From Roseicyclus persicicus (GTDB lineage Bacteria; Pseudomonadota; Alphaproteobacteria; Rhodobacterales; Rhodobacteraceae), in assembly GCF_012395815.1 (NCBI RefSeq), contig NZ_JAAZQQ010000004.1, positions 124,001 to 188,000 on the forward strand: 64,000 bases of DNA. The letters run 5' to 3'. The notes under the pieces are model-generated. The model ran no database searches, was not told where the DNA came from, and worked only from the letters and a program-made list of their open reading frames with translations. Both the position numbers and the translations under genes were made by a program. This document shows positions 35,420 to 43,799 of this stretch, in pieces (position 1 is the first letter of the stretch; each line of letters begins with the position of its first letter).

Positions 35420-36696
35420 TGGACTTCACCCATCTGCCCCACGGCGACGTGACGCTGGCCAACGTCACCGTGCCCGCCTGCCTGCTGGGGCAGGACGGCG
35501 ACCTTGTCCGCACCGACATCTCGATCACCGGCGGCCGGATCGGGCCGCCGCAGGCCATCGCGGTGGACATGCAGGGCGCGATGGTGTTCCCGGCCTTCGT
35601 CGACATGCACACGCATCTGGACAAGGGCCACATCTGGCCGCGCAGCCCCAACCCCGACGGCAGCTTCATGGGCGCCCTGACCACCGTGCGCGCCGACAGT
35701 TCAGCCCGCTGGAGCGCCGCCGACCTGCGCCCGCGCATGTCGTTCTCGCTGCGCTGCGCCTATGCCCACGGCACGCGGGCGATCCGCACACACCTGGATA
35801 GCATCGCGCCGCAGGACGACATCACCTGGCCGGTGTTCCGCGAGCTGCAGGCCGACTGGGCGGGGCGGATCGACCTGCAGGCGGCCTGCCTGATCGGCTG
35901 CGACAAGTGGACGGACGACAGCGGCGCCTTCGGCCATACCGCCGATCTGGTGGCCGCCACGAAGGGCGGCGTGCTGGGGATGGTGACCTACCCCATGGCC
36001 GACCTGCGCGACCGCATCCGGGGCTTCTTTGCGCAGGCCGAGGCGCGGGGCCTGAACGCGGATTTCCACGTCGACGAGACGATGGACGCCAGCGTCGAGA
36101 CGCTGCGCGACATCGCGGAATTGAAGATGGAAACGGGGTTCTCGGGCCGCGTCGTCGTCGGCCATTGCTGCTCGCTGTCGGCGCAGGACGAGGACCGCGC
36201 GATGGACACGCTCGACCTGGTGGCCAGGGCCGGGATCGACGTGGTCAGCCTGCCGATGTGCAACCTCTACCTGCAGGACCGCACGCCGCAGGGCACCGCC
36301 CGGACCCCGCGCCGCCGGGGCATCACGCTGGTGCACGAGATGCGGGCGCGCGGCATCCGCGTGAGCTTTGCCTCCGACAACACGCGCGATCCGTTCTACG
36401 CCTATGGCGACATGGACATGCTGGAGGTGATGCGCGAGGCGACGCGGATCGGGCACCTCGACCATTCGCGGGCCGACTGGACCACCAGCTTCCTGACCGA
36501 CCCTGCCGCCACCTGCGGCTTCGACGCGCCGTCGCTGGCGGAGGGTGCGCCCGCGGACCTCGTGATCGTGAAGGCGCGGAGCTGGACCGAGCTGTTCGCC
36601 CGCCCGCAGGCCGACCGGATCGTGCTGCGCGGCGGCCGCCAGATCGACCGGACGCTGCCCGACTATGCCGAACTCGACGAGCTGATGAGGACCTGA
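35416..36696 (+). CDS. CodA-like amidohydrolase (cytosine-deaminase family)
   Basis: 426-residue metal-dependent amidohydrolase. Metal ligands are visible: HTHLDK (HxH, about 62), FHVDE (about 215), GHCCSL (about 247), and SDNTRDPFYAYGDMDMLEVM (about 332-351), which is the CodA-type Asp motif. It would deaminate an amino-pyrimidine or a related N-heterocycle in the cytoplasm. Two adjacent ATGs are possible (35416, 35419); the first gives the ATGA overlap, while the second is better spaced from GGGAGG. The FAD oxidase begins at the next base after its stop. Coupled to the ABC importer, it is probably the first enzyme for the imported compound. Exact substrate unknown. Confidence 0.87.
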   Translation: MMDFTHLPHGDVTLANVTVPACLLGQDGDLVRTDISITGGRIGPPQAIAVDMQGAMVFPAFVDMHTHLDKGHIWPRSPNPDGSFMGALTTVRADSSARWSAADLRPRMSFSLRCAYAHGTRAIRTHLDSIAPQDDITWPVFRELQADWAGRIDLQAACLIGCDKWTDDSGAFGHTADLVAATKGGVLGMVTYPMADLRDRIRGFFAQAEARGLNADFHVDETMDASVETLRDIAELKMETGFSGRVVVGHCCSLSAQDEDRAMDTLDLVARAGIDVVSLPMCNLYLQDRTPQGTARTPRRRGITLVHEMRARGIRVSFASDNTRDPFYAYGDMDMLEVMREATRIGHLDHSRADWTTSFLTDPAATCGFDAPSLAEGAPADLVIVKARSWTELFARPQADRIVLRGGRQIDRTLPDYAELDELMRT

Positions 36697-38109
36697 ATGC
36701 AACCCAACGTCGCCGCGGCCAAGGCCGCCCTCGCCCATATCGAGCAGGACGAGAACCCGGCCACGATCCGCGCCAAGAGCCGCGATTTCTTCTGGTATTC
36801 GCCGGTGCTCAAGGAGGCGATGGACCACCTCGAGGCGGATTTCGTGGTGAACCCGAAATCCGAGGCCGAGGTGATCGAGGTGCTGCGCGTCTGCTACGCC
36901 CATGACGTGCCGGTCACGACGCGGGGCGCGGGCACCGGCAACTACGGGCAGGCCATGCCGATGCGCGGCGGCTGCGTCATGCACTTGCGCCACATGGCGG
37001 CGGTGAAGGAGGTGCATCCGGGGCGCGTGATCTGCGAGCCGGGCATTCTTCTGAAAGATCTGGATGCCTACTGCAAGGAACACTCGGGCCAGGAGATCCG
37101 GATGTTCAGCAGCACCTGGGCGACGGCCACGATCGGCGGCTTCATCGCCGGCGGCTCGGGCGGCGTCGGGTCGGTGCACTGGGGCAGCTTGCGCGACCTC
37201 GGCAACATCATCCGGCTGCGCGTGGTGACCATGGAAGCCGAACCGCGGGTGCTGGAATTCCGCGGCGAGGAACTGGCGCGGGTGTCCCACGCCTACGGCA
37301 CCAACGGGATCATCACCGAGCTGGAGATGCCGCTGGCCCCGGCCTACGACTGGGTCGAGATCTTCGTCGCCATGAAGGACTTCATGGCCGCCACGCGGTT
37401 CACCGACGCGCTGGCGAACCAGGACGGCATCCTGCTGAAGCTGGCGAGCGTCTACGAGGCGCCGGCGCCCTACGACTACTTCACCCGGGTGAAGCCGCAT
37501 ATCGAGGCCGACGACACGCTGATCGGCCTGATGGTGGCGCCGCATTCGATGGACGGGTTCCTGACCTTCCTCGGGCGGCACCCCGACGCGCGGATGATCT
37601 ACCGGTCGGACGCGAACGACTGGCCGCGGACGCCGGGGCCGGTGTTCGAGTACGGCTGGAACCACACCACGCTGCGCGCGCTGAAGGTCGACCCGTCGAT
37701 CACCTACCTGCAGGTGCGCTACGGCTTTCCCGAGCACCTGGCCCTGATCGAGAAGATGCGCGACGCGCTGAGCCCCGAGGTGCTGCAGCACCTCGAGGCG
37801 ATCCGGATGGAGGGCAAGATCGCCTTTGCCGGCCTCAGCCTCGTGAAGTTCACCACCAAGGAGCGGCTGGACGAGATCGTGCGGATGCACGAGGAGGCGG
37901 GCGCGCTGATCTTCAACCCGCACCGCTACACGCTGGAGGAAGGCGGGCGGCAGTCGGCGGACCAGCGGCAACTGGATTTCAAGCGCGAGGCGGACCCCAA
38001 GGGCCTGCTGAACCCCGGCAAGATGGTGAGCTGGGACACGCCCGATTTCGATTATTCGGAGATGTACCGATACCCCGCGATGACGCCGAAACCGGAGGCT
38101 GCCGAGTGA
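36697..38109 (+). CDS. FAD-linked oxidase, VAO/DLD (FAD_binding_4) family
   Basis: 470 residues. N-terminal FAD-binding (PCMH) domain about 50-220, with TTRGAGTGNYGQAMPMRGG and the GGFIAGGSGGVGSVHWGSLRDLGN loop. The C-terminal substrate domain ends RQLDFKREADPKGLLNPGKM, the typical DLD-type ending. No covalent-FAD histidine or cysteine motif was recognised, and there is no signal peptide. It likely oxidises a hydroxylated or alcohol intermediate. It starts directly after the deaminase stop (TGA/ATG abutting). The element at 38140-38198 separates it from the next gene. Confidence 0.87.
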   Translation: MQPNVAAAKAALAHIEQDENPATIRAKSRDFFWYSPVLKEAMDHLEADFVVNPKSEAEVIEVLRVCYAHDVPVTTRGAGTGNYGQAMPMRGGCVMHLRHMAAVKEVHPGRVICEPGILLKDLDAYCKEHSGQEIRMFSSTWATATIGGFIAGGSGGVGSVHWGSLRDLGNIIRLRVVTMEAEPRVLEFRGEELARVSHAYGTNGIITELEMPLAPAYDWVEIFVAMKDFMAATRFTDALANQDGILLKLASVYEAPAPYDYFTRVKPHIEADDTLIGLMVAPHSMDGFLTFLGRHPDARMIYRSDANDWPRTPGPVFEYGWNHTTLRALKVDPSITYLQVRYGFPEHLALIEKMRDALSPEVLQHLEAIRMEGKIAFAGLSLVKFTTKERLDEIVRMHEEAGALIFNPHRYTLEEGGRQSADQRQLDFKREADPKGLLNPGKMVSWDTPDFDYSEMYRYPAMTPKPEAAE

Positions 38110-38139
38110 GGGATTTCGCCGCCTTCGGCGTCGACCCGT

Positions 38140-38198
38140 GCGAGGGGGCTGTCTGCCCCCTCGCGCTCCCCCGAGAGTATTTGGAAAGCAAAGATGGG
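38140..38198 (+). repeat. Hairpin plus conserved 24-nt tail (copy 2), inside the catabolic operon
   Basis: A perfect 10-bp hairpin (GCGAGGGGGC, loop TGTCT, GCCCCCTCGC; 38140-38164) is followed after 10 nt by the tail GAGTATTTGGAAAGCAAAGA + TGGG (38175-38198), identical to 24299-24322 on the opposite strand. The final GGGAGGGG just past the tail lies 6 nt before the next ATG and appears to serve as its ribosome site. It follows the FAD-oxidase stop by 30 nt. Confidence 0.85.
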
Positions 38199-38206
38199 AG
38201 GGGCGC

Positions 38207-38788
38207 ATGAGCCGGGCGCTGGTGCTGTTCGCCCATCCCTGCCCAGAGAGCTTTTCGGCGGCGCTGCACAAGCGCGTGGTGGAGCGGCTGCGGACGTCGG
38301 GCTGGGAGGTCGATGACTGCGACCTGAACGCCGAGGGGTTCAGCCCGGTGCTGACCGAGGCGGAGCGGCGGGGGTATCACGAGGTCGGGCCGAACATCGC
38401 GCCGGTGGCCGGCTATGTCGAGCGACTGCGCGCGGCGGATGCGCTGGTGATGGTGTTCCCGGTCTGGAACTTCGGCTACCCGGCGATCCTGAAGGGGTTT
38501 CTCGACCGGGTGTTCCTGCCCGGCGTGTCGTTCCGGCTGGAGAACGGGCGCGTGAAGCCGAACCTGACCCATATCCGCAAGCTCGCCGCCGTGACCACCT
38601 ATGGCGGCACGCGGATGCGGGCGCTGCTGGTGGGCGACCCGCCGCGAAAATGCGTGACGCGGGCGGTGTGGCATGTCTGCCGGCCCGAGAAGATGCGCTA
38701 CCTCGCGCTCTACGACATGAACCGGGCGACGGAGGACCGGCGGCACGCGTTCCTCGACCGGGTCGACCGCGAGATGGCGGCGTTCTGA
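38207..38788 (+). CDS. NAD(P)H-dependent flavodoxin-fold oxidoreductase (quinone reductase type), copy 1
   Basis: 193 residues, Flavodoxin_2/NQO1-like: LVLFAHPCPESFSAALHKRVVERL at the FMN phosphate site (4-27), FPVWNFGYPAILKGFLDRVFLPGVSF (about 84-109), and TTYGGTRM (about 129). Such enzymes reduce quinones, or flavin for partner enzymes, with NAD(P)H. Start ATG 38207, preceded by GGGAGGGG derived from the repeat. TGATG junction with copy 2. Perhaps supplies or removes electrons for the FAD oxidase or dioxygenase. Confidence 0.88.
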   Translation: MSRALVLFAHPCPESFSAALHKRVVERLRTSGWEVDDCDLNAEGFSPVLTEAERRGYHEVGPNIAPVAGYVERLRAADALVMVFPVWNFGYPAILKGFLDRVFLPGVSFRLENGRVKPNLTHIRKLAAVTTYGGTRMRALLVGDPPRKCVTRAVWHVCRPEKMRYLALYDMNRATEDRRHAFLDRVDREMAAF

Positions 38789-39414
38789 TGCGGGCGCTGG
38801 TCGTCTACTGCCACCCGCGCACCGGCAGCTTCACCGAGGCCGTGCGCGACGTGGTGCTGGCGCGGCTGGCGGCCGCCGGGGCCGAGGTGCGGCTGCGCGA
38901 TCTCTACGCCGAGGGGTTCGACCCGGTGCTGTCGGCGCCCGAGCACGAGGGCTACGAGGCGGAGCCCGCCAACCGGCTGCCGGTGGAGGGGCATGTCGCC
39001 GACCTGATGTGGTGCGACACGCTGATCTTCGTCTACCCGACCTGGTGGTACGGGCTGCCGGCGATGATCAAGGGCTGGCTCGACCGGGTGATGCTGCCGG
39101 GCGTCGCGTTCCTGATGCCGGACGCGGTGAACGCGAACATCCGGCCGGGGCTGACGAACGTGACGCGGCTGGGCGTGTTCACGACCTGCGGGGCAAGCTG
39201 GTGGCTGACGCGGATCGTGGGGGCGCCGGGGCGGCGGACCCTGCTGCGCGGGGTGCGGCTGATGTGCGCCAAGGGGTGCCGGACGGCCTTTGCGGCGCAT
39301 TACCTGATGGACAGCTCGACGCCGGAGAGCCGGGCGCGGCACCTCGACCGCGTGGCGGCGAAGATGGACCGGTTCCTGGGCGGGCAGGTCCGCGCGAAGG
39401 AGGCGGTGGCATGA
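38788..39414 (+). CDS. NAD(P)H-dependent flavodoxin-fold oxidoreductase (quinone reductase type), copy 2
   Basis: 208-residue paralogue of copy 1, sharing ALVVYCHPRTGSFTEAVRD (3-21) and YPTWWYGLPAMIKGWLDRVMLPGVAF. The two copies are clearly diverged, so a heterodimer or two specificities are possible. It starts at ATG 38788, one base within the previous stop, and overlaps the dioxygenase ATG by 4 nt. Confidence 0.88.
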   Translation: MRALVVYCHPRTGSFTEAVRDVVLARLAAAGAEVRLRDLYAEGFDPVLSAPEHEGYEAEPANRLPVEGHVADLMWCDTLIFVYPTWWYGLPAMIKGWLDRVMLPGVAFLMPDAVNANIRPGLTNVTRLGVFTTCGASWWLTRIVGAPGRRTLLRGVRLMCAKGCRTAFAAHYLMDSSTPESRARHLDRVAAKMDRFLGGQVRAKEAVA

Positions 39415-40334
39415 TCCCGGTGCTGGATTTCCGGCGCTTTGCCGAAGCGACCGACCGCGACGGTTTCGTCGCCGACCTCGGCGCTGCGGCGCGGGGGCCG
39501 GGGTTCTTCCTGCTGACGGGCCACGGGGTCGACCCGGGGCTGCAGGCGGCGGTCTTCGCGCAGGCGGACGCGTTCTTCGGGCTGCCGGGGACGGAGAAGG
39601 AGAAGGTCTCGATCCTGAAGACGCCGCATTACCGGGGCTGGGCGCATGACGGGCTGGAGAGCCTCGATGAGACGAGCGGGCAGAAGGACCGGAAGGAAAG
39701 CTTCAACATCGGCTTCGACATGGACCCCGCCGACCCGCGCGTCGTGGCGGGCGAGCCGTTCCGGGGCGTGAACCAGTGGCCGGACCTGCCGGGCTTCCGC
39801 GAGACGATGCTGGCCTATTACGACGCGGCTCTGGAGCTGGGCGTGCGGCTGAGCCGCGCCATCGCGCTGGACCTCGGGCTGCCCGAGGATCATTTCGACA
39901 GCGCCTTTCACGAGCCGCTGGCGGCGCTGCGCGTGCTGCACTACCCGCCCGGCACCGGCGCGGCCGGCGAGATCGGGGCGGGGGCGCATTCGGATTACGG
40001 GGTGGTGACGCTGCTGATGACCGACGGCGAGCCGGGGCTGCAGGTGAAACCGCGCGGCGGGGACTGGACGGACGTGCCCCATGTCGCGGGGGCCTACGTG
40101 GTCAACATCGGCGACTGCCTGATGCGCTGGACCAACGACATCTACGTGTCGACCCCGCACCGGGTGCTGCCGCCGAAACGGCAGCGGCGGTCGGTGGCGA
40201 TGTTCGTGGAGGCGAACCCGGACGTGGTGGTCGAGGCGCTACCGGGGACCGGCGCGCCGAAATATGCGCCGATCCGGGCCGCCGACTACCTGCAGTCGCG
40301 GCTGGATGCGACCTACAACGAGAAGGTCCGGTAG
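39411..40334 (+). CDS. 2-oxoglutarate/Fe(II)-type dioxygenase, isopenicillin N synthase family
   Basis: 307 residues. DIOX_N-like start (IPVLDFRRFAEATDRDGFVADLGAAARGPGFFLLTGHGV), then the double-stranded beta-helix with iron ligands HSD (AGAHSDYG, about 186-188) and His in STPHRVLPP (about 250), and the Arg in RRSVAMFVEANPD (about 261) that binds the 2-oxoglutarate carboxylate. The family includes thymine 7-hydroxylase, ethylene-forming enzymes and gibberellin oxidases. In this operon a hydroxylation of a heterocycle or its side chain is inferred. ATGA overlap with the preceding reductase. Confidence 0.9.
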   Translation: MIPVLDFRRFAEATDRDGFVADLGAAARGPGFFLLTGHGVDPGLQAAVFAQADAFFGLPGTEKEKVSILKTPHYRGWAHDGLESLDETSGQKDRKESFNIGFDMDPADPRVVAGEPFRGVNQWPDLPGFRETMLAYYDAALELGVRLSRAIALDLGLPEDHFDSAFHEPLAALRVLHYPPGTGAAGEIGAGAHSDYGVVTLLMTDGEPGLQVKPRGGDWTDVPHVAGAYVVNIGDCLMRWTNDIYVSTPHRVLPPKRQRRSVAMFVEANPDVVVEALPGTGAPKYAPIRAADYLQSRLDATYNEKVR

Positions 40335-40369
40335 GGCGGGACTTGTCCCGCCAAAATTCTTGTAGAAGA
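40335..40369. terminator. Two small palindromes between convergent genes
   Basis: GGCGGGAC-TT-GTCCCGCC (40335-40352) is followed by AAAATTCTTGTAGAAG, which holds a second short inverted repeat (CTT-GTAG-AAG, 40359-40368). They fill the 35-nt gap between the dioxygenase and beta-galactosidase stops and could end transcription from both sides. The second motif resembles that after the sugar-binding gene at 48727. Confidence 0.65.
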
Positions 40370-42325
40370 TCACGCGGAGGCGGACAGGGGCGCGAGGCGG
40401 GAGACGTCCCGCCCCACGGCCACCCCGGCAGGTGGCAGGGTGATCCCCTCGAAGGGTACCGCCTCGGGGCCGTGGTTGAACACGAAGCGCGTGGCGCCCG
40501 CCTGGCGGATGCGGATGTCGGGGGGCAGGTCCAGCGTGTCGACCCCGGCCTCGGCCGAGGCGCGCAGCAAGAGGTGGCGCAGGAAATCGGGGTCGGGCCA
40601 GCCGCCGAGATAGGTGAGGTTGCCCGCGCGCATGGTGACGGGGCGGCCCTGATGGTCGCGGTCGAGCACCTCGGCGGTGCCGTCCAGTTCCTCTCGCCAA
40701 AGGGTGACATGGCCGGTGCCGTGCAGGGGCAAGGGCATGTCGGGGCGCAGCGTCTCGACCCGCGCGACGGTCACGTCGAGGCCGGGGATCGCGGGCGGCA
40801 GCGGCACCGGGATCGACAGCGCGGCGGTCTTGGCGTTGGTGCGGGGGCCGAGGAGAACCTGCGCCCCGGCGGTTTGCAGCGCCTGCTTCAGCGGCTCGGA
40901 CAGGGTGACGAGGCCGGGGACGAGAACGAGGCGATACCCCGCGAGCGAGGCGGTGTCGGGGGGCAGGATGTCGACCGAAAGGCCCAGCTTGCGCAGGCCG
41001 CGATACATCTCGAACACCAGCCGGAAATAGTCGCAGCCGCGGCCCTGCGGCTGCACCGCCCAGGCCCAGGCGGAGGCGTAGTCGAACACCAGCGCGACGG
41101 GGGCCTGCGCCACCTCGACCCGGGGCGCGGCGGCCAGTTCGGCGGCCACCTGCGCCGCCTCGTGGAAACCCGGGGCGGCCACGCTGTCGGGGCGCAGAAG
41201 GCCCGCGTGATACTGTTCCTGCGCAAAGGGCGCCTGCCGCCAGCGGAAGTAGCTCACGCATTCGGCGCCGTGGGCAAAGGCCTCCCAGGTCCAGAAGCGG
41301 ACCATGCCGGGCAGCGGCGCGGGGTTGTGGGGGGCCCAGTTCACCGGGCCGGGCTGCTGTTCCATCACCCACCAGCGCGGCGTCTCTGCCTCGGGGAACT
41401 GTGCCGCGACGGCGCGGTAGAGGTCGTGGTGGAAGGCCTGGAAATCGGGGTCGCCCTGGCGGGCATGGCGGCGCTTGTGCTCGGCGCTGTCCTCCAGCCG
41501 GTCCTCGAGAAAGCCGAGCGGGTAGCTGTCCCAGGTGGCGATCTCCATCTGCCGGCCCAGCGCGAAATGGTCGAACTCGACGATCCGGCCCATGTAGTTG
41601 TGGCTGATGGGCGCGTCGGAATGCTGGCGGATCGCGGCGACCTGCGCCGCGTTGAAGCGCGCCACCTGGTCCGAGGAGAAGCGGCGGAAGTCGAGGGCGT
41701 GGGACGGGTTCGGTTCCGTCACGGTCAGGTTCGGCAGGTCGATCTCGTCGAAGGCCGTGTAGTCCATCGACCAGAACACGTTGCCCCAGGCGCGGTTCAG
41801 CGCGTCCGTCGACTGGTAGCGCTGCGCCAGCCAGTCGCGGAAGGCGCGGCGGGCGGCGTCGGAGTAGCTGTAGATCGTGTCGTGGCAGCCGTATTCGTTG
41901 TCGGTCTGCCAGGCCTCGACCTTGCGGCCGAAGCGCTTGGCCAGGATCGTGGCGATCCGCACCGCCTCGGCCCGGTAGCCGTCATGGGAAAAGCAGTAAT
42001 GCCGGCGCGAGCCGAAACCGCGGGGGCGGCCCTCGGCGTCGACGGCCAACATGTCGGGGTGGCGGTCAAGCATCCAGCGCGGCGGCGTGGCGGTGGGGGT
42101 GCCGAGCACGACCTTGAGGCCCGCGCCGTGCAGCGTGTCGATGGCGCGCTCCAGCCAGTCGAGGCGGAGGTCGCCGGGGGCGGGTTCCAGCTTCGACCAG
42201 GCGAATTCGCCGATGCGGACCCAGGTCAGGCCGAGGCCGGCCATGCGGGCGGCGTCCTCGGCCCAGATCTCTTCGGGCCAGTGCTCGGGGTAGTAGCAGG
42301 TGCCGAGGGTGCGCTTGAGGGTCAC
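40370..42325 (-). CDS. Beta-galactosidase, glycoside hydrolase family 42
   Basis: 651-residue cytoplasmic GH42 enzyme (no signal peptide). N-terminal TIM barrel with GTCYYPEHWPEEIW (8-21); acid/base Glu144 in QTDNEYG; nucleophile Glu322 in VMEQQPGPVNW; then the trimerisation and C-terminal beta domains. Start is GTG 42325, within the GTGA overlap with the lactonase stop; no internal ATG fits the family N-terminus. It releases galactose from beta-galactosides for the pathway encoded upstream in the same operon. Last gene of the operon. Confidence 0.93.
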   Translation of the reverse strand: MTLKRTLGTCYYPEHWPEEIWAEDAARMAGLGLTWVRIGEFAWSKLEPAPGDLRLDWLERAIDTLHGAGLKVVLGTPTATPPRWMLDRHPDMLAVDAEGRPRGFGSRRHYCFSHDGYRAEAVRIATILAKRFGRKVEAWQTDNEYGCHDTIYSYSDAARRAFRDWLAQRYQSTDALNRAWGNVFWSMDYTAFDEIDLPNLTVTEPNPSHALDFRRFSSDQVARFNAAQVAAIRQHSDAPISHNYMGRIVEFDHFALGRQMEIATWDSYPLGFLEDRLEDSAEHKRRHARQGDPDFQAFHHDLYRAVAAQFPEAETPRWWVMEQQPGPVNWAPHNPAPLPGMVRFWTWEAFAHGAECVSYFRWRQAPFAQEQYHAGLLRPDSVAAPGFHEAAQVAAELAAAPRVEVAQAPVALVFDYASAWAWAVQPQGRGCDYFRLVFEMYRGLRKLGLSVDILPPDTASLAGYRLVLVPGLVTLSEPLKQALQTAGAQVLLGPRTNAKTAALSIPVPLPPAIPGLDVTVARVETLRPDMPLPLHGTGHVTLWREELDGTAEVLDRDHQGRPVTMRAGNLTYLGGWPDPDFLRHLLLRASAEAGVDTLDLPPDIRIRQAGATRFVFNHGPEAVPFEGITLPPAGVAVGRDVSRLAPLSASA

Positions 42326-43182
42326 AGGATCACGCGATGTTCGGGTTGGCCGGTGAGGGCGGTTTGCAGTGACAGAGTCTGCCCGGAGAGCGGCGCGGCG
42401 TCCATCGCATCGTTCGGCAGGCCCTGGCGGGCGGAGGTGACGTACAGCGTCGAGAGGTCGGCCCCGCCGAAGGCCGGACAGGTGGGTTGCGGAACGGGGA
42501 GCGGGAATTCTTGTGCAAGGTTTCCATCGGGGGTGTAGCGGGCGAGGCGCGAGGCGCCCCATTCGGCGACGACGAGGTGGCCGTCGGCGTCCACCACGGC
42601 GCCGTCGGGGTTGAGGCCGGTTTCCCGGTGGTCGAGGAACACGGTCCAGTCTCCCTGCGGCCAGCCCTCGGCGTCGAGCGCGATGCGCCAGACGAGGTGC
42701 TGCGCGGTGTCGGCGAAATAGGCGGTGCGGCCGTCGGGCGCGAAGCTGGTGGCGTTGGGGATGGTGATGCCATCGCGCAGGCGGCGCAGCTCGCCGCGGT
42801 GGTATCGGTAGAGCGCGCCGGCGCCGGGCTCGGCGTGCTTGCCCATGGTGCCGATCCAGAAGCCCCCCTGCGGGTCGGCCCGGCCGTCGTTGGAGCGGGT
42901 GACAGGGTTGTCGGCCTCCAGCGGCACGAGGCGCTCGGAGCTGCCGTCCGCCAGGGAAAACCGGACAAGGTCGGTTTCCGTGGCGACGAGCAGGGTCGCG
43001 TCGTCCACCCAGCCCGCGGCCGAGACGTGGCGGTCGAACCGCCACTCCCGCGGGCCGTCGGCATCGCGGGTCATCAGGCGCTTGCCCATGATGTCGAACC
43101 AGAACAGCTGCCGCCGGGCCGGGTGCCAGAGCGGCCCCTCGCCGAGGATGCAGGCGCGCGCGTCGAAGACGGCGACACTCAT
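42322..43182 (-). CDS. SMP-30/gluconolactonase-family sugar lactonase
   Basis: 286-residue six-bladed beta-propeller. [18 protein letters not shown] (14-31) carries the first metal ligand Glu, [16 protein letters not shown] the Asn/Asp pair, and [19 protein letters not shown] the distal Asp. In this operon it most likely opens galactono-1,4/1,5-lactone to galactonate, between the sugar dehydrogenase and the missing dehydratase. ATGA overlap with dgoA and GTGA overlap with the beta-galactosidase. Confidence 0.92.
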   Translation of the reverse strand: MSVAVFDARACILGEGPLWHPARRQLFWFDIMGKRLMTRDADGPREWRFDRHVSAAGWVDDATLLVATETDLVRFSLADGSSERLVPLEADNPVTRSNDGRADPQGGFWIGTMGKHAEPGAGALYRYHRGELRRLRDGITIPNATSFAPDGRTAYFADTAQHLVWRIALDAEGWPQGDWTVFLDHRETGLNPDGAVVDADGHLVVAEWGASRLARYTPDGNLAQEFPLPVPQPTCPAFGGADLSTLYVTSARQGLPNDAMDAAPLSGQTLSLQTALTGQPEHRVIL

Positions 43183-43799
43183 ACGGCGACGCCCTTGGTC
43201 GCGTCGTCCCAGGCGGCGACCATGCGGGCGGCGCGGCGGGCGACCTCGGCGGCCTCCAGGCCCGGACGGTAGAGCGAGGTGCCGAGGCCGAAGCCGTTGG
43301 CGCCCGCCGCCAGCCAGTCGGCGAAACTCTCAGGCCCGACGCCGCCCACCATGTAGAGCTGCGCGCCGCGCGGCAGGACGGCGCGGACGGCCTTGAGCCC
43401 CTCGACCCCCATCTGGAAGGCCGGGAAGATCTTGAGCCCGTCGGCGCGGGCCTTGAGCGCGGCGAAGCATTCGCTGGGCGTCAGCACGCCGGGAAAGCTG
43501 AGGAGGCCCATGCGCCTGGTCTCGGCCACCACCTCGGCGTCGAAGTTGGGTGACACGATCAGGCGACCGCCCGCATCGGCGACCTCGCGCACCTCGTCGG
43601 GGGCAAGGACCGTGCCGGCCCCGATCAGGGCGTGGTCGCCGAGACGCTCCGCCAGGATGGCGATGCTGTGCAGCGGCCGGGGAGAGTTCAGCGGCACCTC
43701 GATGCGGGTGATGCCGGCGGCCAGCAGCGCCTCGCCCACGGGCAGCGCCTCCTCGGGGGTGAGGCCGCGCAGGATGGCGATGAGGTTGCGGTCGGTCAT
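43179..43799 (-). CDS. dgoA: 2-dehydro-3-deoxy-6-phosphogalactonate aldolase
   Basis: 206-residue class I aldolase of the KDPG/KDPGal family. Glu in IEVPLNSP (about 34), GAGTVL, and Schiff-base Lys in [13 protein letters not shown] (about 123), followed by the phosphate-binding [24 protein letters not shown]. The IEVPLNS form (rather than IEVTLRT of Eda) is the DgoA version. It splits KDPGal to pyruvate and glyceraldehyde 3-phosphate. Start ATG 43799 overlaps the dgoK stop; no sign of fusion. Confidence 0.93.
   Translation of the reverse strand: MTDRNLIAILRGLTPEEALPVGEALLAAGITRIEVPLNSPRPLHSIAILAERLGDHALIGAGTVLAPDEVREVADAGGRLIVSPNFDAEVVAETRRMGLLSFPGVLTPSECFAALKARADGLKIFPAFQMGVEGLKAVRAVLPRGAQLYMVGGVGPESFADWLAAGANGFGLGTSLYRPGLEAAEVARRAARMVAAWDDATKGVAV

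Noticed and set aside
38207-39414. Recent tandem duplication of the quinone reductase genes
   Set aside because: They share fold and motifs but the sequences are well diverged and the DNA shows no long identity.
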